Assembly: GCA_903862425.1 (NCBI GenBank)
Contig: CAIOYC010000042.1
Location: 1 to 63,174 of the forward strand
Reading direction: 5' to 3'
DNA: 63,174 nucleotides
DNA from: an uncultured Caulobacterales bacterium
GTDB lineage: Bacteria; Pseudomonadota; Alphaproteobacteria; Caulobacterales; Caulobacteraceae
In this document: positions 9,989 to 19,121 of the stretch, in pieces
Layout of the letters: every line of letters begins with the position of its first letter
Numbering within the stretch: position 1 is the first letter of the stretch
The notes under the pieces: generated by a model
Database searches by the model: none
What the model saw: only the letters and a program-made list of their open reading frames with translations
Told to the model about the DNA's origin: nothing
Program-made: the position numbers and the translations under genes

Positions 9989-10091
9989 AAGCCGAGCTTA
10001 GCGCGGTTCCTGCGTTGGGCCAGAGCTTCGCGCACCCGGAAAATTCGTCGGATGAACCGGCGGCCATCCCTGCTTTCATCCCGGGCACGGG

Positions 10092-11906
10092 TCAGATCGG
10101 GGTGCAGACCTGTTCCAGCCAGGCGCGTACCTCCGGCTCCACGTGGGGGCCGACCGTCTTAGCGACCCGGGCGTGATAGGCGTTGAGCCAGTCGCGCTCT
10201 TCGTTCGTTAGCATCTGGGGCACGATCAGGTTACGGTCGATGGGGGCCAGGGTCAGGGTCTCGAACGACAGCATGGGTCGCTCCCCGCCCGGCGCGTCCT
10301 CGGGCGCTTTCACCGTCACCAGGTTCTCGATGCGGATGCCATAGGCGCCGGTCTTGTAGTAGCCGGGCTCGTTGGAGACGATCATGCCGGGCTGCAGGGC
10401 CACGGTGTTGGGGGCCTTGGCGATGCGCTGCGGTCCCTCGTGTACGCCGAGATAGGAGCCGACGCCGTGGCCGGTGCCGTGGTCGTAGTCAAGGCCCTTG
10501 GCCCAGAGCGGCGCGCGGGCCAGGGCGTCCAGCGCCGACCCCGTGGTGCCGACCGGGAAGCGCGCATTGCCGAGCGCGATATGGCCCTTGAGCACCAGGG
10601 TGAAACGCTCACGCATCTCCTGGCTGGGCGTGCCGATGGCCACGGTGCGGGTGACGTCGGTGGTGCCGTCCAGATACTGGGCGCCGGAGTCCACCAGCAG
10701 CAGGTCGCCCGGCCGGGCGCGGCGGTTGGTCTTCAGGGTCGGGCGATAATGGACGATGGCGCCGTTCGGACCGGCCCCGGCGATGGTGTCGAAGCTGAGG
10801 TCCTTCAGTGCGCCGGTGGCCTCGCGCAGACCTTCCAGCCTGGTGACCGTCTCAACCTCGTCCGGCGGGCTGGTCTGGCCCTCGGTGGCGAGCCAGTAAA
10901 GGAAGCGGGCGAGGGCGACAGCGTCTCGCTCATGCGCCGTGCGCGCGCCCTGGATCTCCACGGCGTTCTTGCGGGCGCGGGGCAGGGCGCAGGGATCCGC
11001 CCCCCGGATCACGGCGGCGCCCTCCGCCTCCAGAGTGTCGAAATACCAGGCCGAAGACTGAGCCGGATCGACCAGCACCTTCATGCCCTTGAGTTCGGCC
11101 AGGGCGGCGGGCAGGGCGGCGTCGCTTTCCAACGACACCTGGTTGCCGAGCCAGGCGGGCAGTTCGTCCGAAACCTTCGCCGGATCGAGGAACAGGCGCG
11201 CGGTTCCGTCCTTGCGCAGGATCGCCTGGCCGAGCGGCAGGGGCGAGCGGATCACGTCGCCGCCGCGGACATTGAACAGCCAGGCGATGGAGGAGGGGGC
11301 CGTCAGCACGGCGGCGTCCGCGCCGGCCTTGGCGATGGCTTCGCCCACCCGCGCGCGCTTATCGGGAGAGGCTTCGCCCGCATAGGCCAGCGGATGGGGC
11401 ACGACGGCGGCGGTGGGCTGGTCTGGCCGGGCGGCGGCCCAGGCGAGATCGACCGGGTTGTCGTTGACGGCCTTCAGTTCAGCCCCAGCCTTGGCGGCGG
11501 CGATCTTCAGCCAGCCGAGTGCATCAGGACTGTGCAGGCGCGGGTCGTAACCGATGACCTGGCCGCGCTCAGCCTTCTCCTCGATGTAGAGCGGCACCCC
11601 GCCCTCCACGAGATCGCGCGCCTCGAACAGGCCGGCGTCGACCTGGGCCTTGACCTGCAGGGTATAGCGACCGTCCACGAACACCGCCGCCTTGTCGGTC
11701 ATGACGATGGCGGCGCCCGCAGAGCCGGTGAAGCCGGTGGCCCAGCTGAGCCGCTCGTTGGCGTCTGGCAGGTATTCGTTCTGGTGCTCGTCCTCGTGCG
11801 GGATAAGAAAACCGTCCAGCCCCTGTTCCTTCAGTTTCGCACGGATCAGCGGCAGGTGCTTGGACCCGAACGAGGGGTCGGCCTGGTCGTCGAAGGTCTG
11901 GCGCAT
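10092..11906 (-). CDS. pepP: Xaa-Pro aminopeptidase (M24 family, long form)
   Basis: A 604-residue M24B aminopeptidase P of the long type: two creatinase-like N-terminal domains and a C-terminal pita-bread catalytic domain. It removes an N-terminal residue ahead of proline. Metal ligands are seen in order: LLVDSGAQYLDGTTDVTRT (two Asp), GHGTGHGVGSYLGVHEGP (His), SNEPGYY (Glu) and GIRIENL (Glu). No signal peptide is present, so it is cytoplasmic. It lies in a stretch rich in peptidases, with the M28 and DUF885 genes nearby. The gene symbol is by function and should be read as pepP-like. Confidence 0.9.
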   Translation of the reverse strand: MRQTFDDQADPSFGSKHLPLIRAKLKEQGLDGFLIPHEDEHQNEYLPDANERLSWATGFTGSAGAAIVMTDKAAVFVDGRYTLQVKAQVDAGLFEARDLVEGGVPLYIEEKAERGQVIGYDPRLHSPDALGWLKIAAAKAGAELKAVNDNPVDLAWAAARPDQPTAAVVPHPLAYAGEASPDKRARVGEAIAKAGADAAVLTAPSSIAWLFNVRGGDVIRSPLPLGQAILRKDGTARLFLDPAKVSDELPAWLGNQVSLESDAALPAALAELKGMKVLVDPAQSSAWYFDTLEAEGAAVIRGADPCALPRARKNAVEIQGARTAHERDAVALARFLYWLATEGQTSPPDEVETVTRLEGLREATGALKDLSFDTIAGAGPNGAIVHYRPTLKTNRRARPGDLLLVDSGAQYLDGTTDVTRTVAIGTPSQEMRERFTLVLKGHIALGNARFPVGTTGSALDALARAPLWAKGLDYDHGTGHGVGSYLGVHEGPQRIAKAPNTVALQPGMIVSNEPGYYKTGAYGIRIENLVTVKAPEDAPGGERPMLSFETLTLAPIDRNLIVPQMLTNEERDWLNAYHARVAKTVGPHVEPEVRAWLEQVCTPI

Positions 11907-12034
11907 GGGTTCACTTCCGCAGCTATGGGCCGGTTCTACTCCGGGCGCTGGCCTCGGGCCAAGGGTGTGATGCCCCTACGCCGCAGGAGAGCGGCCTTGC
12001 GGCGACGCGCGCGGACGGGCAGGCTCACCGGTTC

Positions 12035-12556
12035 ATGGCGGTCTTCCTTGTTCTCGTGGTGATCGGCGCGCTGGTCTTGGTGGGATCGCTGCTGCGCCTG
12101 CCCGGCTTCAACAGTGTGCGCGGGCGCATGCGCTGGGGCATGGCGCTGCTCTATATCGGCTTCGGCGCGGCGCACCTGGCCCTGTGGCGCCGTTTCATGC
12201 CGATCATGCCGCCGCTGATCCCCTATCCGGAGCAGGTGGTGCTGTTCACAGGCGCCTGCGAGATCGTCGGCGGGCTAGGAATGCTCCAGCCAGCTACCCG
12301 GCGCTGGTCGGGCATCGCCCTGGCGCTCTATGCCGTGTGCGTCTTCCCCGCCAACCTCTACCACGCGTTCGCCCATGTGGACGTGCCGGGCCTGCCGTCG
12401 AGCTGGTGGTACCACGGGCCGCGATTGCTGCTTCAGCCTTTGTTTTTCTGGTGGGCGCTGTTCGCGGGCGGCGCCATCAACTGGCCCTTCGACGACCCCC
12501 GTCCCGAATTCGCCAAGTCCGGCTCGTTCCTGGGCGCCGCCCCGCCGGAAGAGTAA
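12035..12556 (+). CDS. Four-helix inner-membrane protein (DoxX-like)
   Basis: A 173-residue membrane protein. Hydrophobic segments lie around residues 2-22, 33-50, 66-84, 90-110 and 125-147. A polar tail follows (DDPRPEFAKSGSFL). The spacing of helices and the LYIGFGAAHLALW and LYHAFAHVD motifs resemble the DoxX-like family, but this is a weak assignment. The gene is divergent from the M24 peptidase and ends five bases before the convergent prmA gene. Confidence 0.65.
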   Translation: MAVFLVLVVIGALVLVGSLLRLPGFNSVRGRMRWGMALLYIGFGAAHLALWRRFMPIMPPLIPYPEQVVLFTGACEIVGGLGMLQPATRRWSGIALALYAVCVFPANLYHAFAHVDVPGLPSSWWYHGPRLLLQPLFFWWALFAGGAINWPFDDPRPEFAKSGSFLGAAPPEE

Positions 12557-12561
12557 AGATT

Positions 12562-13431
12562 TTAGACCCGCCTCAGCACCAGGGTGGCCCAGGCGTCGCG
12601 GTGGATGCGGCGCTCGGTGATGAAGCCACGGGACTGATAGGCGGCGCGCACAGTGCGTTCCTGGGTGCGGAGCAGGCCCGACAGGATGGCCTTGCCGCCC
12701 GGCTTCAGCGCCCGGCGGATGTCGCTCGACAGATGAACCAGCGGCCGAGCCAGGATGTTGGCGAAGACCAGATCGTAAGGCGCCTGGCCCGATACCGCCG
12801 CGTGGGCGAGGCCGTTGGCGTGAACGAACCGCACCCTGGCGGCGTTCAGCGCGGCGTTCTCATTGCCGATCCGCACCGAAACCGGATCTATGTCGGTGCC
12901 GACCACGGTAGGCGAGCCGGTCCGCGCCGCGGCGATGGCCAGCACGCCGGTGCCCGCGCCCACGTCCAGCACCCGGTCGAACCGCTGGCGTTTCAGAAGC
13001 TGATCATAGGCCCAGAGGCAGCCGACGGTGGTGCCATGGTGGCCGGTGCCGAACGCGGCGCCCGCCTCGATGCGCAGGTTGACCGCGTTCACCGGCCGGC
13101 GGCCCCGATCATGCGCGCCATAGACGAAGAAGCGGCCCGCGCGCACCGGCGGCAGACCCGACAGCGCCATGGCCAGCCAGTCCGCATCGGCCAGGACCTC
13201 GGTCGTGGTGGTCAGGGCGGGGAAGGCGGCGAGCGTGGTCTCGATGCCGGTGCGTTCGTCGCCAGAGGTGGGGAAGGCGTCGATGCGCCAGATACCCTTG
13301 TCCTCGTCTTCCTCGAGGATGGAATAGGTGGCGCCCTCCAGCATGGGATCGGCATCGATGGCGGCGGCGGCGGCCTCGGCCTCGGCGCGATGACCGCGCG
13401 ACACGATCTGAACGGCGGCGTCGTCATCCAT
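12562..13431 (-). CDS. prmA: Ribosomal protein L11 methyltransferase
   Basis: A 289-residue SAM-dependent methyltransferase that trimethylates ribosomal protein L11. Motif I is [16 protein letters not shown], and the substrate-side motif is [13 protein letters not shown], typical of PrmA. The preceding [14 protein letters not shown] segment is also diagnostic. Length is close to family norms. Its start overlaps the end of the upstream FMN-binding gene by eight bases, so the two are probably translated together. Confidence 0.9.
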   Translation of the reverse strand: MDDDAAVQIVSRGHRAEAEAAAAAIDADPMLEGATYSILEEDEDKGIWRIDAFPTSGDERTGIETTLAAFPALTTTTEVLADADWLAMALSGLPPVRAGRFFVYGAHDRGRRPVNAVNLRIEAGAAFGTGHHGTTVGCLWAYDQLLKRQRFDRVLDVGAGTGVLAIAAARTGSPTVVGTDIDPVSVRIGNENAALNAARVRFVHANGLAHAAVSGQAPYDLVFANILARPLVHLSSDIRRALKPGGKAILSGLLRTQERTVRAAYQSRGFITERRIHRDAWATLVLRRV

Positions 13432-14047
13432 GCGGTTCGTCCTTCATCAGCGCGGCCACGGCCCGGTCGCCGGGCGATGACGAGGCGGCGAGGCCGTCCC
13501 TTACCCCGGCCTTATCCGATGCGCTTCGGTTCTGCGACAGTTTGCGAACGCCCTCCATGCGTTGGATGACGAGGCGGACGCCGACGATGGCGTTCAACAA
13601 GCCCGCCACATAGGTCTCCGGCGCGTCTTCCACTGACCAGGGTGCTGGACGATCCGATTCGAACCGGTCGGTCAGCGCCGCCACGACGGCGCGCAGTTCG
13701 GCGGGATCGTCGAATCGCTCCAGTCGCCCGTACACATGCACCGTCTGGTAGTTCCAGGTGGGGACGACGCGGCCGTGCTCGGCCTTGGACGGATAGAAGC
13801 CGGGCGAGACATAGGCCGATGCGCCGTTGAAGATCGCCATGGCGGGGACGCCATCCATGGCGGCCACCGGGTTCTGCCGCGCCAGATGGCCGACCAGTGT
13901 CCCGGCCTCGACGTCGTGCAGCAGGGGTAGGTGCGCGGCTTCCAGACGCTCATCGGTGGTGACCACCAATGTCGCCAACGGCGCGCGCGCCATCATCGCC
14001 GCCAGCTCGGCAGGGTCGGTGACGGCGAAGGCGGCGGGCGCGTACAT
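13424..14047 (-). CDS. PaiB-like FMN-binding protein
   Basis: A 207-residue protein of the PaiB family (FMN-binding negative transcriptional regulator). Recognisable features are the [19 protein letters not shown] start, [30 protein letters not shown] and the C-terminal [16 protein letters not shown] segment, which form a split-barrel flavin-binding fold. In Bacillus, PaiB was linked to repression of sporulation and protease genes. In most bacteria the role is unknown, and a direct DNA-binding role is not supported by a helix-turn-helix here. It overlaps prmA by eight bases. Confidence 0.85.
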   Translation of the reverse strand: MYAPAAFAVTDPAELAAMMARAPLATLVVTTDERLEAAHLPLLHDVEAGTLVGHLARQNPVAAMDGVPAMAIFNGASAYVSPGFYPSKAEHGRVVPTWNYQTVHVYGRLERFDDPAELRAVVAALTDRFESDRPAPWSVEDAPETYVAGLLNAIVGVRLVIQRMEGVRKLSQNRSASDKAGVRDGLAASSSPGDRAVAALMKDEPHG

Positions 14048-14426
14048 CGGTCCGGTTTAGCGGGCTAAGCATCGAGCACCAAGGACGGGTTAGTCCTGCA
14101 GCGCCTCGGCGATCATGGCCTGGGTAAGACGGTGAGCAGGGCGGCCGCCTGCCCTAGACCCCACGCCAGCTCATCAGGCTGGCGCGCTCCACGTCGTTGT
14201 CGCTGAGTTCGGCCCCGACCGCTGATGGGGCAGCACGAAAGGGGACTGGAAGATGCGCATCACCGCCGATAGCACGGCCACCCAGACGGCGAGACCCATC
14301 TGCCCCAAGCCCATGCAGGGGTCGACAATATCGAGGACGCCTACAGGATGCTGGGCGCCGTTTGGTGTGATAACCATCGCCGATAGATGGCCGGTGGGCT
14401 CCAGCGTCGCCGGTGGCTGAGACCAT
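14048..14426. other. Intergenic stretch without a supported gene
   Basis: No convincing gene is seen in these 379 bases between the PaiB-like gene and dctD, both on the minus strand. A short hairpin lies near 14082-14099 (AGGAC pairing with GTCCT). On the minus strand around 14155-14210 one frame reads AELSDNDVERASLMSWRGV before a stop. It is faintly like the end of a DUF1127 protein, but the upstream part is in another frame, so at best it is a decayed remnant. Confidence 0.4.
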
Positions 14427-15800
14427 TCAGCGCCGGAAGTCGTCGAGGCGGATCTGGTGGCGGTTCACCTTGTCGTAGAAGGTCTTGCGAGCGAGGCCGA
14501 GGCTGCGGATGGCGGACTGCACGTCGCCGTGGCAAGCGGCGAGGGTCTCGCGGATGATGTCGGCTTCAAACTGGCTTACCCGCTCGGGCAGGGTCTGTCC
14601 CGCCTCATCGCCTGCGCCCCCCGGCAGGCGGGCGTCCTCCAGCCCAAGGGCGAGACGCTCGGCGAAATGCTCAAGCTCGCGCACATTGCCGGGCCAGTCG
14701 TGGCTCTGCAGGTAGGCGTGGACCGGCGATGTCACGGGCGGGATCGGCCGATGCAGGCGGGCGCTGGCCGCTACCAGAAAATGCTGGAACAGCAGGCGGA
14801 TGTCGTCCTTGCGCTCGGCCAGGGGCGGCAGGTGCAGGGTTACTCCGCTCAGCCGGTAATAGAGGTCGGCACGGAAGGCCCCGCGTTCGACCACGGCACG
14901 CAGGTCGGTACGCGTTGTGGCGACGATGCGCAGGTCGATGGGGCGCGGCGTCTCGGCCCCCACCGGCCAGAGCTCTCGCGCCTCCACCACGTCCAGCAGC
15001 TTGGCCTGCTGCGCAACGGAGAGGCCGTCCACCTCGTCCAGCAGAAGGGTGCCGCGATCGGCGCGCTCGAGCCGGCCGGGGGTGCGCCGCGCCGAACCGC
15101 CATAGGGGCCGAATTTGGCCCCGGGTTCGAGACCGAACAGCTCCGCCTGGAAAGTCTCTTCGGGCAGGGAGGCGCAGTTCACCTGCACGAAGGCGCGGGC
15201 GCGACGGCGGCTCATCTGGTGCAGGGCGCGGGCGGCGGTCTCCTTGCCGACGCCGCTGGCCCCCGTAATCAGGAGGTCCACGTCCGCATCGGCCACCTGG
15301 GCAAGGCTGGCGCGCAGGCGTTGCATCGCCGCGCTCTCGCCCAGCAGCATGGCCTTGCCGCCGGCGGCTTCCGCGTGCAGGCGGCGCAGATGTCGGTTCT
15401 CGAGCACCAACCGGCGCTTCTGGGCGGCGCGGCGCAGGGAAGCGGCGAGGTCGTCGAGCGGGAAGGGCTTGGCCAGGAAGTCGTAGGCCCCATCCTTCAG
15501 AGCCTGCACCGCCATGGGTACGTCGCCATGGCCGGTGATCAGTATGACCGGGATGTCCGGATCGATGCCGCGCACACGCTCGAACAGGGCGAGGCCGTCC
15601 ATGCCGGACATGCGCACATCGGTCAGCAGCACGCCGTCAAAGGCCGGGTCGATGTGGCGGAGCGCCTCGGTCGCGCGCGAGAAGGGGCGGACGGAGAAGC
15701 CGGCGATCTCCAGTCCCTGGGTTTGGGCGGCGAGCAGGTCGCGGTCGTCATCGACGAAGATGACGTGGTCGGGCGCGACGATGCCGGCAGCGTCGCTCAT
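14427..15800 (-). CDS. dctD: DctD-like NtrC-family response regulator
   Basis: A 457-residue regulator: receiver domain (1-120, phosphoacceptor Asp61 in LLTDVRMSGMDG), AAA+ domain (about 145-380) with Walker A GASGVGKE (180-187) and Walker B LLLDEVDG (252-259), and a Fis-type HTH near the end (AIRSLGLARKTFYDKVNR). The loop that normally reads GAFTGA and touches sigma-54 is GAKFGP (227-232), followed by extra residues, so sigma-54 activation is doubtful. The start at 15800 gives the normal receiver N-terminus and a four-base ATGA overlap with the DctB gene. It probably controls the facing dctA transcript; dicarboxylates would be the signal by analogy with rhizobial DctBD. Confidence 0.88.
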   Translation of the reverse strand: MSDAAGIVAPDHVIFVDDDRDLLAAQTQGLEIAGFSVRPFSRATEALRHIDPAFDGVLLTDVRMSGMDGLALFERVRGIDPDIPVILITGHGDVPMAVQALKDGAYDFLAKPFPLDDLAASLRRAAQKRRLVLENRHLRRLHAEAAGGKAMLLGESAAMQRLRASLAQVADADVDLLITGASGVGKETAARALHQMSRRRARAFVQVNCASLPEETFQAELFGLEPGAKFGPYGGSARRTPGRLERADRGTLLLDEVDGLSVAQQAKLLDVVEARELWPVGAETPRPIDLRIVATTRTDLRAVVERGAFRADLYYRLSGVTLHLPPLAERKDDIRLLFQHFLVAASARLHRPIPPVTSPVHAYLQSHDWPGNVRELEHFAERLALGLEDARLPGGAGDEAGQTLPERVSQFEADIIRETLAACHGDVQSAIRSLGLARKTFYDKVNRHQIRLDDFRR

Positions 15801-17512
15801 GCATGCATCCGCTTGAGCTTGAGGGTGAAGCTGGCCCCCGCCTCGGAGCTCTCGGCCAGGAGCTCGCCGCCGAAGTCGCGCAGGATGTCGTGGGCAATAA
15901 CGAGGCCGAGCCCCAACCCCTTCTCCTTGGTGGTTACGAACGGGGTGAACATCTGCTCCATCACCTCGGGCGCGAGGCCGGGGCCGTTGTCGCTGATCGT
16001 GAGGCGCACGACCTCTGCCTCCACCTCGATGGAGATGCGCACCATGGGGTCGGCCGTATCCTCCAGCGCCTCGAAGGCGTTCTGCAGCAGGTTGACGATC
16101 ACCTGCTCGAGCCGAATGCGCCCGCCGAGCACTTGCAGGTGCGGGTCGATCGGGTCGCGTACCAGCTTGACCCGGTTGTGACGCAGGCGCGAGCGGTTGA
16201 GCAGGATGGAGGAGTCCAGCGTCTCCTTCAGCAGCACCGGCTCGACGGCGCCCGTGGCCTTGCGGGAAAAGGCGCGCAGGCCGCCGGTGATGTGGCCGAT
16301 GCGGTCCGCCATGCGCACAATGTCGCCGAGGTTCTGCTCCACCAGCGGCGGAGCGGCGATCTTCTGGCGAGCCAGCAGCTTGGTGCAATTCTCAGCCAGG
16401 ACGCGGATGGTGGCCAAGGGCTGGTTCACCTCGTGCGCCACCCCCGCCGTGATCTGGCCGAGCTGGGCCAGTTTGTTAGCTTGAACGAGGTCGACCTGCA
16501 GGGTGTTGAGCTGGCGCTCGGTCTGCTGCCGTTCCCGGATCTCCTCCGACAGGCGGGCGTTGGCCCTGCTCAGCTCCTGGGTACGCAGCGCGACGTTGCG
16601 TTCGAGCCGTGCACGATAGTCCCGTGCCTCGGCCGCGCGCTCCACGATCCGCTGGCGACGGCGACGCAGCCAGGCCACGAGGGCGGCCAGCAGCATCAGG
16701 ATCAGCAGGGCGATGAGCGTCACGCCCCGCGCCGCATCCTTCGCCTCCTTGCGAGAAGAGAGCAGGTTCAGCCGCCAGCCCGCCACCGGCGCGGGGAGGG
16801 CGGTGACTATCTGGTCGGGCCGGGCGATCTGACCCTCGCGGAACCGCAGGGCGGGGATGCTGGTGAGCAGCACCTTGCCCGTCCGGTCCGTCACCACCGT
16901 GGTGGTACGTGCGCGGGACCATGCCGCTTCCATGGCGTCGAACTCGACCTTGACCACCACCACGCCCACGGGTCGCCCGCCTGCCTCGACCCGGTGGGCG
17001 ATATAGAGGCCGGGCCGCAGGCTGACCGTACCGAGGGCGAACTGCTCGGCCTGTCCGTTCCTGAAGGCGTCGGCGAAGTAGCCGCGGAAGGCGTAGTTGC
17101 TGCCCACGAACGAGGTCGGAAGGGCGTAGTTGGACGAGGATATGGTCCGCCCGTCGCGGTCGATCAGATAGATGGCGGCGCTCTTGGTCTCGTCTCGCAG
17201 CCGGGCCAGCTTCTTGGAGATGGCCAGGGCGGCGATGGGGGTGCGCTCGACCAGCGCGTTGATGACGTCGCTATCGTCGGCGAGGATGACCGGGGCGGAG
17301 CGCTGTTTGTCGAGTTCGCTCTGCAGCACCGCAACCTGCAACTGGGCGCTGACCTTGGCGTCACGCTCCAGCCCTGCCGTGGCCCGGTCCAGGGCGATGT
17401 CGTAGACCAACAGCAGGCCGGCGAGCGCGAACAGAACCAGCACCACCACCGCCCAGCGCGGCCAGATTTGGCGCAGCCAAGGCCCAGGAATGGTGAGCGA
17501 ATTTTCGCTCAC
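15797..17512 (-). CDS. dctB: DctB-like dicarboxylate sensor histidine kinase
   Basis: A 571-residue membrane sensor kinase. Transmembrane helix 1 lies at about 19-38. A periplasmic PAS-like (dCache) sensing domain of about 225 residues follows, with YLIDRDGRTISSSNYALPTSFVGSNYAFRGYF, the DctB ligand-binding signature. Transmembrane helix 2 is at 264-283, then a coiled coil, HisKA with His360 in AGVAHEVNQPLA, and an HATPase domain with NLLQNAFEAL and GLGLGLVIAHDI. The GTG start at 17512 sits inside a 20-base palindrome. It should phosphorylate the adjacent DctD in response to C4-dicarboxylates or related acids. Confidence 0.9.
   Translation of the reverse strand: MSENSLTIPGPWLRQIWPRWAVVVLVLFALAGLLLVYDIALDRATAGLERDAKVSAQLQVAVLQSELDKQRSAPVILADDSDVINALVERTPIAALAISKKLARLRDETKSAAIYLIDRDGRTISSSNYALPTSFVGSNYAFRGYFADAFRNGQAEQFALGTVSLRPGLYIAHRVEAGGRPVGVVVVKVEFDAMEAAWSRARTTTVVTDRTGKVLLTSIPALRFREGQIARPDQIVTALPAPVAGWRLNLLSSRKEAKDAARGVTLIALLILMLLAALVAWLRRRRQRIVERAAEARDYRARLERNVALRTQELSRANARLSEEIRERQQTERQLNTLQVDLVQANKLAQLGQITAGVAHEVNQPLATIRVLAENCTKLLARQKIAAPPLVEQNLGDIVRMADRIGHITGGLRAFSRKATGAVEPVLLKETLDSSILLNRSRLRHNRVKLVRDPIDPHLQVLGGRIRLEQVIVNLLQNAFEALEDTADPMVRISIEVEAEVVRLTISDNGPGLAPEVMEQMFTPFVTTKEKGLGLGLVIAHDILRDFGGELLAESSEAGASFTLKLKRMHA
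17493..17512. promoter_or_regulatory. Perfect 20-base palindrome at dctB start codon
   Basis: Two nine-base arms (GTGAGCGAA and TTCGCTCAC) flank a two-base centre. The palindrome covers the GTG start and first six codons of dctB. It could be an operator for the DctD-like regulator, or an RNA hairpin hiding the start codon. It does not recur in the dctB-dctA gap. Confidence 0.45.
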
Positions 17513-17745
17513 TATGCCACATCCGATGTGCGGGAAAGGTTACAAATTGCGGTCGTGAGTTGATTGATAGTCATGTAAATATGTTCTGAAACAGCGGCTT
17601 AACAATTCTGGCTAAATTGCGTTGCGCATGACGGTCTTGCTCATATCCTGAGCCTAAGCGCGATTTGTAAAAACGCGCAGAGGAAATTTCAGCGGGATCT
17701 GTCGAGAACGACACCCGCCGGGGCGGAGACGGTAAGGTCTTGATC
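17513..17745. promoter_or_regulatory. Divergent dctB-dctA control region
   Basis: This gap between divergent dctB and dctA is AT-richer than its surroundings and must hold both promoters. I looked for a sigma-54 GG-N10-GC element and found only mis-spaced candidates: GG at 17538-17539 with GC nine bases on, and GG at 17610-17611 with TTGC giving 12. A TGTTCTGAAACA half-palindrome lies at 17583-17594. No clear sigma-70 pair stands out. Confidence 0.5.
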
Positions 17746-19098
17746 GTGAATTCGACGCCGGCGGCGCCCAAGCGGCACAAGGGTGGCTGGCTGTACCTGC
17801 AGGTGCTGGTCGCCATCGCCATCGGCGTGGCGCTTGGACACTTCTATCCGGCCTTCGCGGTGACGCTGAAGCCGCTGGGCGATCTGTTCGTCAAGCTGGT
17901 CAAGCTGGTTATCCCGCCGGTGATCTTCCTGACCATCGTCACCGGTATCGCCGGCATGGGCAGCCTCGGCACGCTGGGCAAGGTGGCGCTGAAGGCCTTC
18001 GCCTATTTCTTTGTGGTCTCCACCCTCGCCTTGGTAGTCGGGATGCTGGCTGCCAACCTGCTCCACCCCGGCGCGGGGATGAACATCGACCCGCACACAC
18101 TGAACGCCGGGTCGATCAAGGACTACGCCGCCAAGGCGCACGACGTCTCGATCCAGGGCTTCTTCACCTCGCTTGTGCCCGACTCCCTGGCCGGCGCCTT
18201 CGTCGAGGGCAACATCCTGCAGGTGCTGCTGGTATCGATCCTGTTCGGCGTGGGCTTCTCCATCGCCGGCGAGAGGGCGCGGCCGGCCCTGGCCTTCTTC
18301 GAGGCCCTGACCCAGGTGGTGTTCCGCGTGGTGGATATCCTCATGCGTCTGGCCCCGCTCGGCGCGCTGGGGGCCATGGCCTTCACTATCGGCAAATTCG
18401 GCGTCGGCGCGGTGGTCAACCTCGCGGGGCTGGTGGCCAGCTTCTACTTCACCTCCGCCGTGTTCGTGCTCGTGGTGCTGGGCGCCATCGCCGCCCTGAA
18501 CGGGTTTTCGATCCTCAAGCTGATCATGTTCATCAAGAGCGAGATCCTCTTGGTGATCGGCACCAGCTCCTCCGAGTCGGCGCTGCCGAGCCTGATGGAG
18601 AAGCTGGAGGAGGCGGGATGCGCGCGGCCGGTAGTCGGCCTCGTGGTGCCCATCGGCTATTCGTTCAATCTCGGCGGTACCAACATCTACATGTCGCTGG
18701 CGGCGCTGTTCATCGCCCAGGCCACCAATACGCACCTGACCTTGGGCGACCAACTGCTGCTGCTCGGTGTCGCCATGCTGAGCTCCAAGGGCGCGGCGGG
18801 CGTGACGGGAGCGGGCTTCATCACCCTGGCGGCGACGCTTTCAGTCGTGCCCACCGTGCCGATCGCCGGGATGGCGCTGATCCTCGGCGTCGACCGCTTC
18901 ATGTCCGAGTGCCGGGCCTTGGCCAACGTCATCGGCAATGCGGTGGCCACCGTCGTGGTCGCCCGCTGGCAGGGTGCGCTCGACCGCGACCGCTTCCGCG
19001 ATGCCCTGAACGGCATGCCTCGACTTCCATCCACCACGCCCGAGGGGGCGACTACCACCTGGACCGAGGCCGAACCGGCCGAACGCGCCAGCGCCTGA
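17746..19098 (+). CDS. dctA: DctA-like C4-dicarboxylate:cation symporter
   Basis: A symporter of about 450 residues from the DAACS (glutamate/dicarboxylate) family that imports succinate, fumarate or malate with protons or sodium. Family motifs are present: [22 protein letters not shown], the serine-rich re-entrant loop [19 protein letters not shown], then [16 protein letters not shown] (usually NxDGT) and [17 protein letters not shown] at 17746 is preferred because AAGG lies about nine bases upstream; an in-frame TTG at 17740 is possible. It faces the DctBD genes and is followed after 23 bases by a TonB receptor and a secreted hydrolase. That grouping suggests the imported acid may be released from a larger molecule. 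Confidence 0.92.
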   Translation: MNSTPAAPKRHKGGWLYLQVLVAIAIGVALGHFYPAFAVTLKPLGDLFVKLVKLVIPPVIFLTIVTGIAGMGSLGTLGKVALKAFAYFFVVSTLALVVGMLAANLLHPGAGMNIDPHTLNAGSIKDYAAKAHDVSIQGFFTSLVPDSLAGAFVEGNILQVLLVSILFGVGFSIAGERARPALAFFEALTQVVFRVVDILMRLAPLGALGAMAFTIGKFGVGAVVNLAGLVASFYFTSAVFVLVVLGAIAALNGFSILKLIMFIKSEILLVIGTSSSESALPSLMEKLEEAGCARPVVGLVVPIGYSFNLGGTNIYMSLAALFIAQATNTHLTLGDQLLLLGVAMLSSKGAAGVTGAGFITLAATLSVVPTVPIAGMALILGVDRFMSECRALANVIGNAVATVVVARWQGALDRDRFRDALNGMPRLPSTTPEGATTTWTEAEPAERASA

Positions 19099-19121
19099 CA
19101 ACAAAAACAAGGGGGAAACTC

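Noticed and set aside
14154-14426. A DUF1127-like small gene
   Set aside because: Only a faint end similarity (AELSDNDVERASLM) and the preceding residues are in another frame, so no intact gene can be supported.
17513-17745. A sigma-54 promoter in front of dctA
   Set aside because: Candidates have GG to GC spacing of 9 and 12 instead of 10, so none is acceptable by eye.
18618-19121. N-terminal extension of the first TonB receptor into dctA
   Set aside because: The extension lies out of frame inside dctA and is Arg/Gly-rich. The ATG at 19122 has a good ribosome-binding site and signal peptide.
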